Notes under the pieces: model-generated
The model's database searches: none
The model's input: only the letters and a program-made list of their open reading frames with translations
What the model was told of the DNA's origin: nothing
Origin: Proteromonas lacertae
Lineage: Eukaryota; Sar; Bigyra; Opalinata; Proteromonadidae
Reading direction: 5' to 3'
Length of the DNA: 64,000 bases
Assembly: GCA_002245135.1 (NCBI GenBank)
Contig: NGBS01000305.1
Location: forward strand, 1-64,000
Program-made: the position numbers and the translations under genes
In this document: positions 37,025-50,664 of the stretch, one piece after another
Position numbering within the stretch: position 1 is the stretch's first letter
How the letters are laid out: each line of letters begins with the position of its first letter

Positions 37025-40000
37025 ATGTCCATTTCTGAGACTGTAGAATATAAATACTATGTCTCCACATCAATACCGTTGAAGATACAAGTATAGATAT
37101 ATCTGTTATTCTGATTATGAATAGTTAAAACCAGTGGTAATGGAGATTCCACTTTGTACTGAATCAGATCGTTTAAGTGATTATTATGTAAATATCCAAT
37201 TAGCTTATGACAATGTTCCAGTATATGCTGTTTCAAAGAGGTATTGTTTAATCAAATATAATATTTTATATAGTGTAAGAATGCATTTAGATAGTGAAGG
37301 TATAATTAGTCAAGATGAAACAATCGTATTACCAATTAAATATCGAGATTTACTAAAAGGAACTACTTTGGTATATATATTATATTATAATATCAATTAA
37401 AATAGTTATTGGATATATATAGAAACAATAGTGAAATAGTAGCACATGGAATCTTACCTTTATTCGATGATCACAGTAAACTACGTACTGGCTATATTAA
37501 AGTCAGATTACTACCACATAGATGTATATACAAACCAATATTAATATAAATAGATCCTGATTTAAACAAGTGTGTAATAACAAATGATCCATATGAATGT
37601 GTCAGAATAGCCCAAGACTCCTTTGAAAGTCGTCCAATGAACCAAAGTGCGACTTGGCTCGACACAATCGTCAGTAAACGACTACACACTCTAATCGATG
37701 AAGAAAGAAAATATTCAAGTGAAATGATTAAAACTCTAAGTGATTTGAGTGATATTGATCCATTAATCAGTCGTAAAGAGGATATGAGTATAACTATTCA
37801 ATTCCCATCATTCCCGTATCCAGTAATATTTGAAGAACCAACTTATGGTGATACAATAGTAACTAAACATTTAGGTAATGGATGGATTGAATATAAAGAT
37901 ATTAGAAGTGATAGAAATATTTATATGAATCCAAAAACCAACGATATACAGAATATATATCCAGAAACTGCATTTAAAAGTGAAAGTGATTTAACAGGTG
38001 CAATTATACCAAATAATAGTGAAAACAATAATAATATAAATACAACAACAAAATATTATAATGAGAATTTATTTATAATCAATGATCCAACAGTTGAAGA
38101 GAATAATCCAGCTGAAAAAAGAGCACATAAAGTAGCTAGAGGTAAATTGAGTCAAAATTCATCTACAGATAAGAATTTAAAACCAAATTTGAAGGAAAAA
38201 ACTGAATTGATGAATATAATAAATAACCCCAAAAGTAGAAAGGATTTGAAAGAAGAAGAGCAATTATTGATATGGAAATTTCGTTATTATTTAATTGATT
38301 ATAAGAAAGGACTAGAAAAATTCCTTTATTGCGTTGATTTTAATGATGAAAATGAAGTAAAAGAAGCAATTAGTTTATTGTATCAATGGAGATTTGTAGA
38401 TATAGACGATGCTTTAGTTTTACTAACAGATGAATTTAGGAATGAAATAATAAGAGAATATGCAATAAAAATCATAGAAAAATCATCTGATGAACAGTTA
38501 TTATGGTTTTTATTACAATTAGTTCAAGCTTTAAGATACGAGCCAAACCTTCAAGGTGATAGATTACCTCGTAATATTGAAGATTATAAAATTGAATTAT
38601 GTCCAACACCACTTGGTAAATTTTTAATCACACGAAGTAGTCAATCTTTAGAAATTGCTAATTATTTCCACTGGTATTTGATGGTAGCAATGGAAGATAA
38701 GAAATATAGTGAATTATATGAATATATCCATTCATTATTTTTAAAGACATTAGATGAAACTGATATAGGACGATCTATTAATAGCAGTTTAATGTTACAA
38801 CAGGAGTTTGTAGGAAAACTGTTTTCATTAGCTTTAAAACTACAAGAAAGTGGTGGAAAAGCTGCTAAAAAGACACCAAAATTGATAGAATTAATGGAAA
38901 CTGAGATAGATTTAAACTATCCTAAAGGTGTGTGCTTTCCATTATTACCAAGTTTATATGTAACAGGTGTTAATACAAAAACTGCAAAAGTATTTAAAAG
39001 TGCATTAAGTCCATTTTCATTACACTTTTTAGTTGATTCTAATAGATTACCAGTTGATTTAGGATTGAGTTATTTCAGTGATAACAGTAAAGAAACTGAT
39101 AAATGTTGTGATTGTGAAATGAAATTCAATTTTTGTATGTGCACAAAATGTAAAATATGTGATAAAATAGTAATGATTACAGATAGACATCATTGTAGAT
39201 TATGTGGTTGTACATTATGTGATGATCATTTTAATAAAGAAAAAAAGATATGTAGTGATATAGAAGTTTGTTATATATTTAGAAAACCATCATTTCCAGT
39301 GATGGTGAAACTAGGAGATGATGTAAGACAAGATCAATTGGTTATACAAATGATTACATTAATAGACCAATTATTAAAGAATGTAAACTTAAATCTACAC
39401 TTAACACCATATCGTGTAATAGCAATAAATAGTAATGAAGGCTTGTTAGAGTTTGTTAGACATAGTCAACCTGTTAGTTCAATTGAAAACTTCCAAACTC
39501 ATTTGAGGAAGTATAATCCTGATCCAAATGGTGAATTTGGAATTAGTCCAAAAGCGATGGATGTTTATATCAGAAGTTGTGCTGGTTATTGTGTTATTAA
39601 TTACCTATTATCTATTGGTGATCGACATTTAGATAATATCATGTTATGTGAAGATGGACATCTCTTTCATATTGATTTTGGTTATGTATTTGGTCATGAT
39701 CCTAAAATGAAGAATCCTGTAGCTATGAGATTGACAAAAGAAATGATAGAAGGTATGGGTGGTGCTACAAGTAATAATTATAATAATTTCAAAAGATTTT
39801 GCAGTCAAGCCTTTTTGGAATTGAGAAAGAGAGCTACGTTGTTGATCAACTTGTTGAGATTGATGCTGGATGCTGGAGTTCATGATTTAACTCCAACTTC
39901 CTTGAGAAAGATCGAAGATAGATTTAGACTAGACTTGTCAGAGGAGGATGCTGAAAGTTTAATCTATGGAATAATTGATGAAAGTGTAAATGCTATATTA

Positions 40001-40051
40001 CCTGGCGTTTTAGAAGCATTCCATGCTTTAGTAAGAGATGTAGCTCGATAA
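37025..40051 (+). CDS. PIK3C3: Class III PI3-kinase (Vps34) with a FYVE-like zinc finger inside the kinase domain
   Basis: Makes phosphatidylinositol 3-phosphate on endosomal and autophagic membranes. Five exons give 964 residues. The order is a C2 domain (LPPHR-like and LLPHR blocks), a helical PIK domain (EEEQLLIWKFRYYL, ALVLLTDEF, LLQLVQALRYE) and the kinase domain. Kinase motifs are GDDVRQDQLVIQ, the catalytic loop GDRHLDNIM and DFGYVFGHDP. The C-terminal helix ends FHALVRDVAR. Between SLHFLVDSNRLP and the GDDVRQD motif lies a Cys/His cluster (about residues 650-701; 39103-39255) containing CKICDK and RHHCRLCG, the FYVE signature. Vps34 proteins I know have no such insert. All key kinase residues are kept. 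Confidence 0.88.
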
Positions 40052-40237
40052 GTCTTATAATAGTAGTTTAAATATTATTCTATGATTTATTTTGCATTAC
40101 TAAATTTTTGAAATTTTTAAAATGGTAAAAATGATGAAAAATAAAAATTTCAAAATTTTGAGTAAGTAAAGTTATTACTCAAATCTATTTGTTTATCAAA
40201 GAAGTCAAAAACCACTAAACATTTACTATTATCAAAA

Positions 40238-43200
40238 ATGTTGGTTATGAAGATAATTATTGCTTTAATAGCGATAATTTTGGTATCAGGAAGCTGTCCT
40301 CAGAATTGTAGTGGACATGGTAAGTGTAAATCTGATGGAGTGTGTGAGTGTAATGAAGGAATAACAGCTGGTGCTGGTGCTGGTGCTGGTTCGATGTACA
40401 TGGGAGCTGATTGCTCAATTAGAGTATGTCCTAGTGGTGATAGTTATGGAGCTGTATTGTTTGAAGGTTTGCCAAATCCTGATCAAAACTACCGTCGAGC
40501 TTTAGAAAGTATATTGGACAGATCAGTAGAAAGGAGAAGTCGAGAATTGGGTATTGCTGCTACTGAGATCAAACAAGTAAGAGATAATTTTTACCAAGTG
40601 AGTGGAGTAGAATATAAATTATTAAGTAAAGGTCAAGGTGAATTGATGTGTTATGATGAGTTAGGAGAATATAAAGGCAAAGTGAAAGTGTTTGGAAAAG
40701 CAAAAGAAAGTGATGATTATCTAATAAAATTACCCTCAACAATATCAAGTGATAATTTCTTTGAATATGACTGTCGAGTTAGTTTTGTCTATAATGATAT
40801 GAGTTTACTTAATCCAGTGGTATCTACAGAAGATACAATAACATGGGATATAAAAGATATACTTGATAAAGTAGATGTTAATGTTGATATTAATGATGTA
40901 TATTTTGCATGTATAAAAGATGGTGTTTTAACTAAATCTACAACTGATACAGCATCATCAAGAAGATTATTACAGAATAATAACAATATTGAATTTAAGT
41001 TTACTACTTCCAAACTTGCTGATGGTTTGAAATGTTATTATTTAGGTAAAGTTGAAACTGATGATACAGATGGATCAAAATTACTAGCTGCATCTGATGT
41101 TAAAAAACTCTCATCCTTTTTATTGAAAGATGGTGTAGATATTGGATTACCAAATGGAAAGAAAATGTATGAAATATACAAAAGTAAAGTTGTAACAGAT
41201 AATTTATATGCATCATTGAATTGTTATAATAAATATACAAATGATTTAATTGGTAAAACATATTTAATGGGATTTGATACTACAAAACATATAGCTAAAG
41301 TAGTATATGATTTTGATGAAGATGTTTATTATGATCCATATGATTTAAAATGTGAAATAATTGAGAAATATAATGAAATAACCTCGTTATTACCAATGAA
41401 AATAACAACAACAGATGGTTCAATAGTAAATAAAGGAATTGAAAGTGTTGTAACAATAGCTGAAGGTGATACTGTAGAATTAGGATGTTATAATCCCAAG
41501 AGTTATGAATTTACAACCTATTTATATACTTATACTTACAGGAACATTTAAGATAAAACCAGCTGATCCTCCATCTAGTAGACGTAGATTAGCAGATGAA
41601 CCAAAACCAGCTAAAGATGATATTTGTTATATTGCAGCTGGAAATGATGGTATTGTAAATGCCAAGACAATTACAACTGCTACTTCATTCTTGCAAAAAG
41701 CATTTGAATATTAACTGGATGTAGATAATAAATATAAATATTATGATGAAAATAGTATTGTTTATTTACCTGGTGAAAGAGTAGCTAATAACATTTACAT
41801 ATTAGAGAATATCACATATATTACTGGTTCAAGTGGTGCATTAATAGAATGTAAAAATGAGAATAATAATGTGATAGAAATACAAATATTACAAAAAATA
41901 AAACAAGAAGGAAATCCATTAGCAGATGTAAAATTGAATAAATATTATGTAAAATATAATAAAAACAAGATTGGAAGTGGTGAATATAAATGTGAATTAG
42001 TTCATTTAACTGATGATTTATCATTATATGAATTATCAAAACCAAATAATTGTAATGCTGCTACAATAAAAGATGGAACTCCAAATCCAAATGCAAAATG
42101 TGAGTTAAAATTAACATCAATGAGTTATTTCGTAACTGTTTTACCTGAAAATAAGAAGATGGATCTTACTAAAGATAATGATGTTAGTATTGCTTGTTCA
42201 AGAGGTGATTCAATAGAAATGTATGATTATGAATATAAAGCTCCAACACCTGATGCTAATCCTGCTAGTAGAAGATTAGCTGATGAAAACACTCCTGATA
42301 AATCTGAAAATGTTGTATTAACAATAAAAGAAGCTTCGACTATTGTTCCATCTAATAATGATATTTGTCATATTATTTCTTATACTCCAAAAACACAAAC
42401 ACCAAGAAGAGTTAGAAGATTAGCTGATCCTGCTGATTTGACTGCTTTAACAGGAAGTGATTATGGTAAATCATTATCAAATTATATCTATAAACCATCT
42501 GAAAATATCACAATTGATATTGGAAAAATAAATCATAAAGTATATGAAGTAAATAATATCAATATAATACCTGATGGAATTGATAGTTATGTTGGAGTAA
42601 TAAGTTGTAAATATGGTAATAATGAAGGAAATGGATATGTGATGGGTAAAAGTGATAATGGATATATGATATTATTTGATTTTATTAATGAGAATTCCAT
42701 TCCTTTAATCAATAGTTATAATTGTAAATTAGAGAGTAGTTATAATGATTTATCATTATATTATTCAAGTGTGATAAAAGGTCAAGGTGATAATGGATTA
42801 GGTGAATGTTATAAAGGTCAATGTGATTTAAAATGGACAGGAATGGGAAAACTATTACCAAAAGTATCATTCACTGAAAAAGAAGATTGGTAAAACTACT
42901 GTTGACAACTTTGACTACAGCATCATCAACATTGAAATTTGCATGTATGAATAAAGCCAAGAAAGTTACAATTTATGAATATACTACAGCTACTAATAGT
43001 GATGGTATTATAACATTCCCAATAAAAAACGGATAGTAATTCTTATCCATTAATTGGTCATGTATGTAATATATTATCTGGATTTAATGGTGTTACTATA
43101 ACAGCAGATAAGAATAGTGATTATGAAATAAATCCACCAAATGGAGCAAAATTGACCACCAACATTAATGATTGAATACTGCCATTAGCTGGAATATATG

Positions 43201-46200
43201 TTTAAAGTAGAAGAGATTTACACCAACACCAACTTTCAATCGGATATTCAGTTTGTAAGAAAGAAGAAGGAGATGGTAAAACAGTATCAACTATAGTTGC
43301 TATATAATTATGGTAAGATTCGAGATAATGTGGTTGATAGTTATTATATTCGATATACTGATAAAGAAGGTAATGATCTAGCTAGTTTAACACCATCAGT
43401 TATTCCAACTCCTGAATTATACAGTTGTGGAACATTTACATATTATGAAGATTTTACATCAATAATAAAAGCTACAGTTCCTGTTGGTTGTACAGATACT
43501 GCTAGTTGTGGATTAACATTAACAGGTTATGATGAAATATTGAAAGATTTAAGATATGTGAAAGATGGAGATAAATATAAAGCATCATTTGCTTGTCCAT
43601 ATACTGCTGATAAAAATGAATTGAAAGTATTTTCATATACATCAACTGATGGTTTAAGCTTTACGACTGCAGGAAGCGAATTCCCATTACCATCTTCTGA
43701 ATGTTCTTTATTATTAAATAAAGATGGAAAAACAATAATAAAATTAGAAGATAGTGAATTGACTAAATTACCTAAAATCATAAAAACAAATACTTATAAT
43801 ACTCTAGTAATTCATAATACTGTTAATGTTGATTTGAAATTAACAAGTGAATTAGGAATAAGTAAATGTTATAATAAATATTCAAATGAATATGTTGGAT
43901 ATGCAATATCCTATGGTAAAGTGAAAGATAATGAGAATAATGAATATTTAATTGGATATAGTGTTGATCCTCCAAAACCTGAATTATATAACTGTAAATC
44001 GTTTGAAGAATATTCTGATTTATCAATGTTAATAACATTCACAAAGCCAGATGGATGTACTGCTGCTAATACCTGTGAGATTACCTTAACTGGTATTTTG
44101 CCATTGATAAAGAATTATGTTGATACTGCTAAAGTAAAAGACTATACTGTAGGATGTGAAGTAGGAGATGAATTATTAGAATATGTATTAACCACAAATA
44201 TAGATGATAGAATAACACCTACACCAGCATCAGGAGGATTCTGCAGGAAGAATACTTGCTGATAATGATTTAGTGTTATATATAAAGAATAAAGGTAATA
44301 CTGAAGCTGAATATTGCTAGGTAAGATTAATAAGATTAAGAAATGTCATTTATTAATGAATGTAAAACGGTAAAACAATTAAACTAGCAGAAAGTGATAT
44401 GAGTAAATTCCCATATTTATTAGATTCAACAGCAGCTACTCCAATATATACTTACTATAGTATGAATTTGCCTTTAACTAGTTTACCAGGTAAGATGACA
44501 TGTTATAAAGAAGGTTCAATGATAAAGCTGAATTATTAGTTTATTACAAAGTAAAAGATAGTAACTTTTACGAAGTAAAGAATACTATTACTGATTTTAG
44601 TAGATTATAATTGTAAAGATGTAGTTCAATTAAATGATTTATCTCTTGTTAATCCCCTAAAAGGTAAAGTGTGTAGTGATAAAACCATAATTTGGACAAA
44701 GATGAGTAGAATATTAGGAAAGATAGGGTTTTACAAATCAAAGAAAGATAGTGAAACAATAAATACAAAATTTGTTTGTATAAAAGATGTCAGTGTTAAT
44801 TATGCAGATGCAAGTTACACATATGAAGATGCATTTGTTACTGAAGATAAAGATATTGTATTTACTTTAACACTAACAGGTGGTGAAACTTCAATTGCCA
44901 CAGATGAGGAATTGTTATTTATTATCATCATTTGATGGTGATATTATTACTAATGATTTCTAAGAGTGATGTTGGTATGAGGTTTGGATTAAAGGCTGAT
45001 ACAACTAACTTACCAACAGCTACAGCACCTGTAACAGTTGAATCAATTGGAGATGGTGGAGTATTTACTGTAACTAATGTTGATTATACACTCAATAATG
45101 ATATAATAATTAATCAATGTTATGATAGAGATACTCATACTTATTTAGGTGAATCATATGTATTGGCCTCCAGTCTGCAGCTGGTGGATATTATATTTAT
45201 TATTCGTGGATTAAAGATTCAGCATCACCAGCTGATTATGATTGTAGTGAAAGTGGAAGATATTCAGATATATCATTATTAACTGAAGTTAACTATTAGG
45301 AAGTACATCCTAAACGTAATAATGCACTTGCAATAACGGAAATATGGCTGATATTCTAACAGCAATGAAAATTACATCTGCTAGCTGCATATAATTTTGT
45401 TTGTATTAATTCAAAGAAAGAATTACATTTATATGAATATACCAGAGATAATACTAATAGTAATGTATTTAATATTAAAGCTGAAAGTGAAATAGTTCCA
45501 TATGTTAATGATAAATGTTATTTATTAGCTAATACAATAGGAAAACCAGTAAATTTATCTAAATCTGAATATGGTAAAAAGAATAATATATTTACTGATG
45601 ATCCAAATGGTCAAAAAGTAGAAACAACTGAAAAGAAAGTAGAAACTGTTGAACCAGAATCAATACCTGCTGAAATACCTAAAAGTGGAGGAATATTGAA
45701 ATGTTATGATAAAGAAAGTGGTGAATATGTTGGAACAATTGAAGTAATAGGTAAAAAGGCGAATGGTGAAGCCATAATCAAATATAATATTCAAAGTGGA
45801 AAGATGGATATTTCTGAAGAAGATTTAAGCATAGATATGTTTGAAACTGAAGTGGAAAGTATAAGTAAAGATTTGAGTATGAAAAATCCTCCAAAGTATC
45901 TTCAATATGTGAAAGTAATCCAAATCGATGTAAATTAATCTGGAAATCAATGGGTGATATTTAATTTGATCCTTTTAAACTATTGATGATGAGAATGAGA
46001 GAATTAGTAGAAAAACGATATTAAGTTGGCATGTCCAAATAAACCAGATGGTGTTTATAAAGAAGTAACATTTACATATGATGATGCTAACATTGGTAGT
46101 GATTTAGAATTAACTGTTAAGATATTACCTTCTGGTTTTCAGTTTATGCCAAATAGTCAATGTAATGCATTAGTTGATGGAGATGGAAATGAAGTTGATA

Positions 46201-47069
46201 TGACTGGTACTGAATTTTATAGTAAAGCAATGATTAATGATGAAGGACTTCCATTCTTACCATCTGATGAAAAGACAATTACAATAGGTAAAACACCTAA
46301 TAATGTATATCAAGCATTAATTACCACTTCAATAATTAAAGAATTTAGTACTGTATATTTTGCTAAGAATCAAATTCCTGTTCCAATTGATGGTTCAATA
46401 AAAAGTCAGAATTTATTAAGTCAAATATCTCTTGGAAGAACTGTAGAAATAACATGTACAGGTGGTAGTGGTAGTAGTTGCAGTGGAAATTCTGTAAAGA
46501 AAGTGATTATCGGAATAGAAAAAGATGATGATCTTTTAAAATCACCACGTTTGCTATTAGAAAATGAAAGAATATTAGCTGATTCACTTCCTGGTGTTGT
46601 ATTACAATTTGATGATTTAACAGGTTTAACAGCCGCAGCAGATTCATTCACTTTATCATTCCCCAAAACAGTTGGTGCTTCTCATTCCAAAATTGAATGT
46701 AGTGGTGTTGGAACATGTGATAGAGAAAGTGGTGTATGTAAATGTTATAATGGATTTACTGGTTCAGCTTGTGAAAGAATGAATTGTCCAAATAACTGTA
46801 ATAATCATGGAAGATGTATAAGTGGTAAAGAATTAACCGAAAAGTCAAGTTATAGTGGATATGGAAATGATGTAGTATTTGGTTGTTTATGTGATAGTGG
46901 ATATAGAGGAGCTGATTGTTCATTGAAAGAATGTCCAAGTGAAGTTAATAATGGTATAAAAGATAGAGATTGTAGTAATCATGGTTTATGTGATTATTCA
47001 GATGGAAGTTGTAAATGTTTTGATGGTTATTATGGTGAAGCTTGTCAACACACTGTTGGAACTGCTTAA
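40238..47069 (+). pseudogene. Secreted EGF-capped repeat protein gene, broken by many small indels
   Basis: The product begins with a signal peptide (MKIIIALIAIILVSG) and a tenascin-type EGF module (CPQNCSGHGKC). It then carries about nine repeats of a roughly 110-130 residue Cys-containing unit with the pattern CY(N/D)K...EY.G, YNCKSF..YNDLSLL and CEITLTG; linkers repeat SRRLAD. Three EGF modules close it (GTCDRESGVCKC, CNNHGRC, CSNHGLCDYSDGSCKC). Repeat units start near 40640, 41215, 41848, 42600, 43300, 43863, 44500, 45117 and 45692. The frame is broken at least nine times between about 41540 and 46030, including a clean in-frame TAA at 41712. The first 437 and last 347 codons are intact. 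Possibly a surface or matrix protein; dead, or poorly assembled through its repeats. Confidence 0.7.
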
Positions 47070-47198
47070 AATGAATTATTATTGAATTTCTATTAATTTT
47101 TTAGAAAAGTGAAAAAGAAAAAAACATTAAAAATAATGAAAATTCTTTTCTAAATTGTTTGTATTTTAGGAAAATAAAAATAAAATCATTCCTTTGAA

Positions 47199-48890
47199 TT
47201 ATTTACTATTCATCAACCATTCATTCAAATGTTTTACATCTTCTACATTATTCACATTTACTAAATTTATGCTACATTCTTTACATATCTTTGTTGCTTC
47301 TATATCATTAGGAACTGTTATATAACAATATTGACTATTTGAAGATCTTAATATCTTAATATCTGATAATAAAGTGAATAAATTATGATATGAACTTGAA
47401 TAGAGATTTTCTACTGATATTAACTATATATAAAATAACAAAATGATAAATGAAATACTGAATTTATTCTATATGTTATTAATAATGCTAAAAGTGGAGT
47501 TAATGGATCTTGAGTATGAACAAATACAGAAATCTTCTGGTTTTTACAAATACTCAACATATTGTGAATTTCTAATAGAAATGATTGAGTTATTTGATTG
47601 ATTCTAGCTAAACTCTATTCATTTTATATAAATATATATATTGTTATACAGTTGTCCATATTGTTTCTATATCTGGTCTACAATTGATTTTCTTAATTCC
47701 ATTATAAATATCACAACTATGTCTAACTCTATAAGATAATTTCCTTTTTCCATCTTTTTCAATTCATTAAAACTTTTAGGAGATATAAAACCATCATTTT
47801 CAAAATTATATGAAGGAAGTGGAATATTATCATCAAATGATTTTAACATTGAGATATTTTCTACATCTACATCATGATATGAATTGTAGTACATTAAATC
47901 TAATATATAACCACATTGTTCATTTATTGTATTATCTAAATGAGAAATATAGATATTGATTATTCTATACATAAATTATTTAATTCTTCTTTTACTGGTG
48001 GTTCTATTTTTGTATTTGTTTGTATTGTTGATAAATAATAATGAGGTAATAATGAATCAATATTCCATATTATCACTCTTTCACAATTATTATCTGAATT
48101 TAAGGGAATATAATCTTTCCAAGGATTATACTAATACAAATATTATTATTATTATTATCATTATATGATATAAATTATACTTTTGGTATTAAATTCTTAT
48201 TGACATTATTATTATTTGTTGATGGTGATTCTATTTTTGGTATATTATGAAAAGGTTTTAAATCTGTTGGAGTTGATGGTTTTGGAGTAGAACTATTGGA
48301 TTTTGGCGATTTTATATCTTCATGTAAACTATTATATAATATCATAATAATGTATAATAATAATAATGAATACTACGGTAAGTATTTGTCTAATATATGT
48401 TTTGAATAAACTCCATTATTCAACCATAATTTTGTTATTTTGTCTGTTTCTGTAAGATTCTTTGGATATTTCTCTTTCTATTATATTTATATATATATAT
48501 AATATACCATTTCTGCCATTAATTGGAATAATTCTTTAAGATGGTGTTGTAAAACTGTCAATTTCTTTTCATCACAATACTTTGAACAGATCTACAAATA
48601 TTATAATCCGCAGATTGTATATACTTGTGAAATACTATCAAATAGATATAAATAGGGAATTCTTATCTTTGGATGAGTTACTTTCATTTGCTTTGTTAAA
48701 TAATGAACTCCTTTTCTGGTTCTTGCTACAAATATATTATTTTAGGATATACAATTAACATGAATAATTCTGTCATTTCTTTAATAACTGCCTTGTGTAG
48801 GTTTCAGACTAGATCATTACATAATATAAAATACCTTGGTAATTTATCACAAAAAGATTGTAAATTTTTATCTGAATGTACTTTACTCAT
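47199..48890 (-). CDS. Eyes-absent (EYA)-like HAD protein lacking the catalytic aspartate
   Basis: The C-terminal two thirds match the EYA domain in order: RVIIWNIDSLLPHYYL at the position of WDLDET, then NFENDGF (EYA: YSFSTDGF), CDIYNGIKK, a helical block around SLARINQITQSFLLEIHN, KISVFVHTQ and ISVENLYSSS (EYA: FPIENIYSA), ending VPNDIEAT and HLNEWL. EYA uses the first Asp of DLDET as nucleophile; here it is Asn and the Glu-Thr pair is Ser-Leu, so phosphatase activity is unlikely. The N-terminal exons (48890-48240) encode a helical region (YCDEKKLTVLQHHLKELF) and a Ser/Pro linker. About eight short introns are inferred; the second and third junctions (48700-48840) are uncertain. Confidence 0.65.
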
Positions 48891-49035
48891 CAAATAAAAA
48901 CAAAAATAAATTCTATTCAATCAAATCATAATCAAGCTTATTTAATGAAATGTTGTTTTTCTTGCTAATTAATATCTAACTTAATTTGAAAATGTTTTAA
49001 AATCCAATATAAAACTGATAAAAATAACAATACAA

Positions 49036-50557
49036 TTACTTCTTCTTACCATATCTCTTCTTCTTTTTATTTGTGTCTCTCTTTGGCTTTGGCTTCTTTT
49101 TAAATTGCTCCATAAACTCATCCTTGATTTTTTCATACGGATTAGGAATTTGGAAGAATTCTTCAGGATGTTCAAGATTTTCATCAAGATCAGTTCCATA
49201 CCCCTCATCAATCTCTTTTTCTAACTCACAGCTCTTCATAACATTTTCTTGATCACTCAAATCCTGATAATTATAGGTTCTCACTCTCATATTCGTATTA
49301 TCTCTTTCCTTTGGATCTGTGGTCTCAATAATAGTTGGTTTGGTTGGATCATACTTCGGATTCTTTGTTCCCATTTTACTAATACTTTTCCAATTATTAG
49401 TTAAATCATTCAGCATAATTGACTTTCCATTAAAGTCTTCCACCTTTTCTTTATTAAAATCATACTCAGCATATTGTGATACAAATTGTGAAATAGTTGT
49501 TGGGTTTGGTGTTTCTAATTAAATATAAATTATAATAAATATACTATCCATTACTTCCTTTAATTTCTTAGTAATATCTCTTCCATCTTTTATACTCTTT
49601 TCATCCACTTTCCATGGCTGAATTGGCTCATTTGTATCTGGATCTCTCATCCCTTCACTCCATTCTCTACTATTCAAATTCTCTAGTCCATTTAATAAGT
49701 CTTCAAATCCATGAAGTATTCGTTTATTGTGCATGAAATAATCAGCATAAGTATCAGGTAATTCTTTCACATCTTCCGCTAATTTATTCTTCAAGTCAAC
49801 AATTGTGGATGAAAATGGTTTAGAAAAAAGTGAATTATATCGTTCTTCATCTTCTTTATTTTCAAATTTGTATTCTAAATTGGGTAATTCTATTCCATAT
49901 TTGTCTTTTAAATCTTTTAATATATTTTCATCCAATTGTGTTGAATCGAATTCTTCTTTTGTCATTTTCATTGATTGGTTCATTAAGTCTGAAAACTGTT
50001 TAATCATTTCAGGGGACATTTCGTTTAAATCAATTTCTATTGTTTTAGCTTCTTGAGGTTTTTCTTTTATTCTTTCTTCTTTTGTTTCTGTTTTTTCTTT
50101 TGGTTTTTCTGTTGGTTTTTCTGTATTATTTTTATCATTATTAATTGATTCCTTTGTTTGTTCAGATTTTGTTGAAGGAGTTTCTGATTTTGAAGGTGAT
50201 TTTGGTATTTTATTTTGATTTGGTTGTTTTGATTTATTATCATTTCCAGATTTTGGTTTTTGTGGAGTTTTATTTGGCTTTTTAATACTCTTATTATCTT
50301 TTTGTGTTACTTTTTGATCCTTTTGTGGATTAGCTTCTATTGAATAAAAATGAATACTCTAAAGTGATACTATCAGTAAATGACCTTATTGAATTGTAAT
50401 AATTTACATGAATTAGACTATTTAAAGGAGAGTTTGAATAATTTGTAGTAATAGGATGATTATAAAATGCATTTGAAAATTTACATGCACTTTTAATGCA
50501 ACATTTGATATTATTAGAATGAACAACTCTCGACAGATTGAGAAAACTAAACATCAT
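49036..50557 (-). CDS. Probable nuclear-encoded mitochondrial protein, family unknown
   Basis: The N-terminus (MMFSFLNLSRVVHSNN) is Ser/Arg/Asn-rich without acidic residues for more than 50 positions, like a mitochondrial presequence. After a short intron near 50330 comes a Lys/Pro/Ser/Thr-rich disordered linker. A conserved-looking helical region follows (EMSPEMIKQFSDLMNQ, ADYFMHNKRILHGFEDLLNG) and then, after an intron near 49520, EETPNPTTISQFVSQYAEYDF. The C-terminus is very basic (KKKPKPKRDTNKKKKRYGKKK in part). Charge and layout would fit a mitoribosomal or RNA-binding protein. I recognise no domain. Confidence 0.55.
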
Positions 50558-50664
50558 TAAAAATTTGATTATTTTTCAAACCCCCAAAACGAATCAATTT
50601 ATAATAATCTTTAAATCTCCATATTTAAAACAAAAATTATTATTATAATAATACATTTATTATT

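Noticed and set aside
40238-47069. Several separate surface-protein genes
   Set aside because: Fragments continue the same repeat order in shifted frames without start codons, signal peptides or terminators between them, so one broken gene is simpler.
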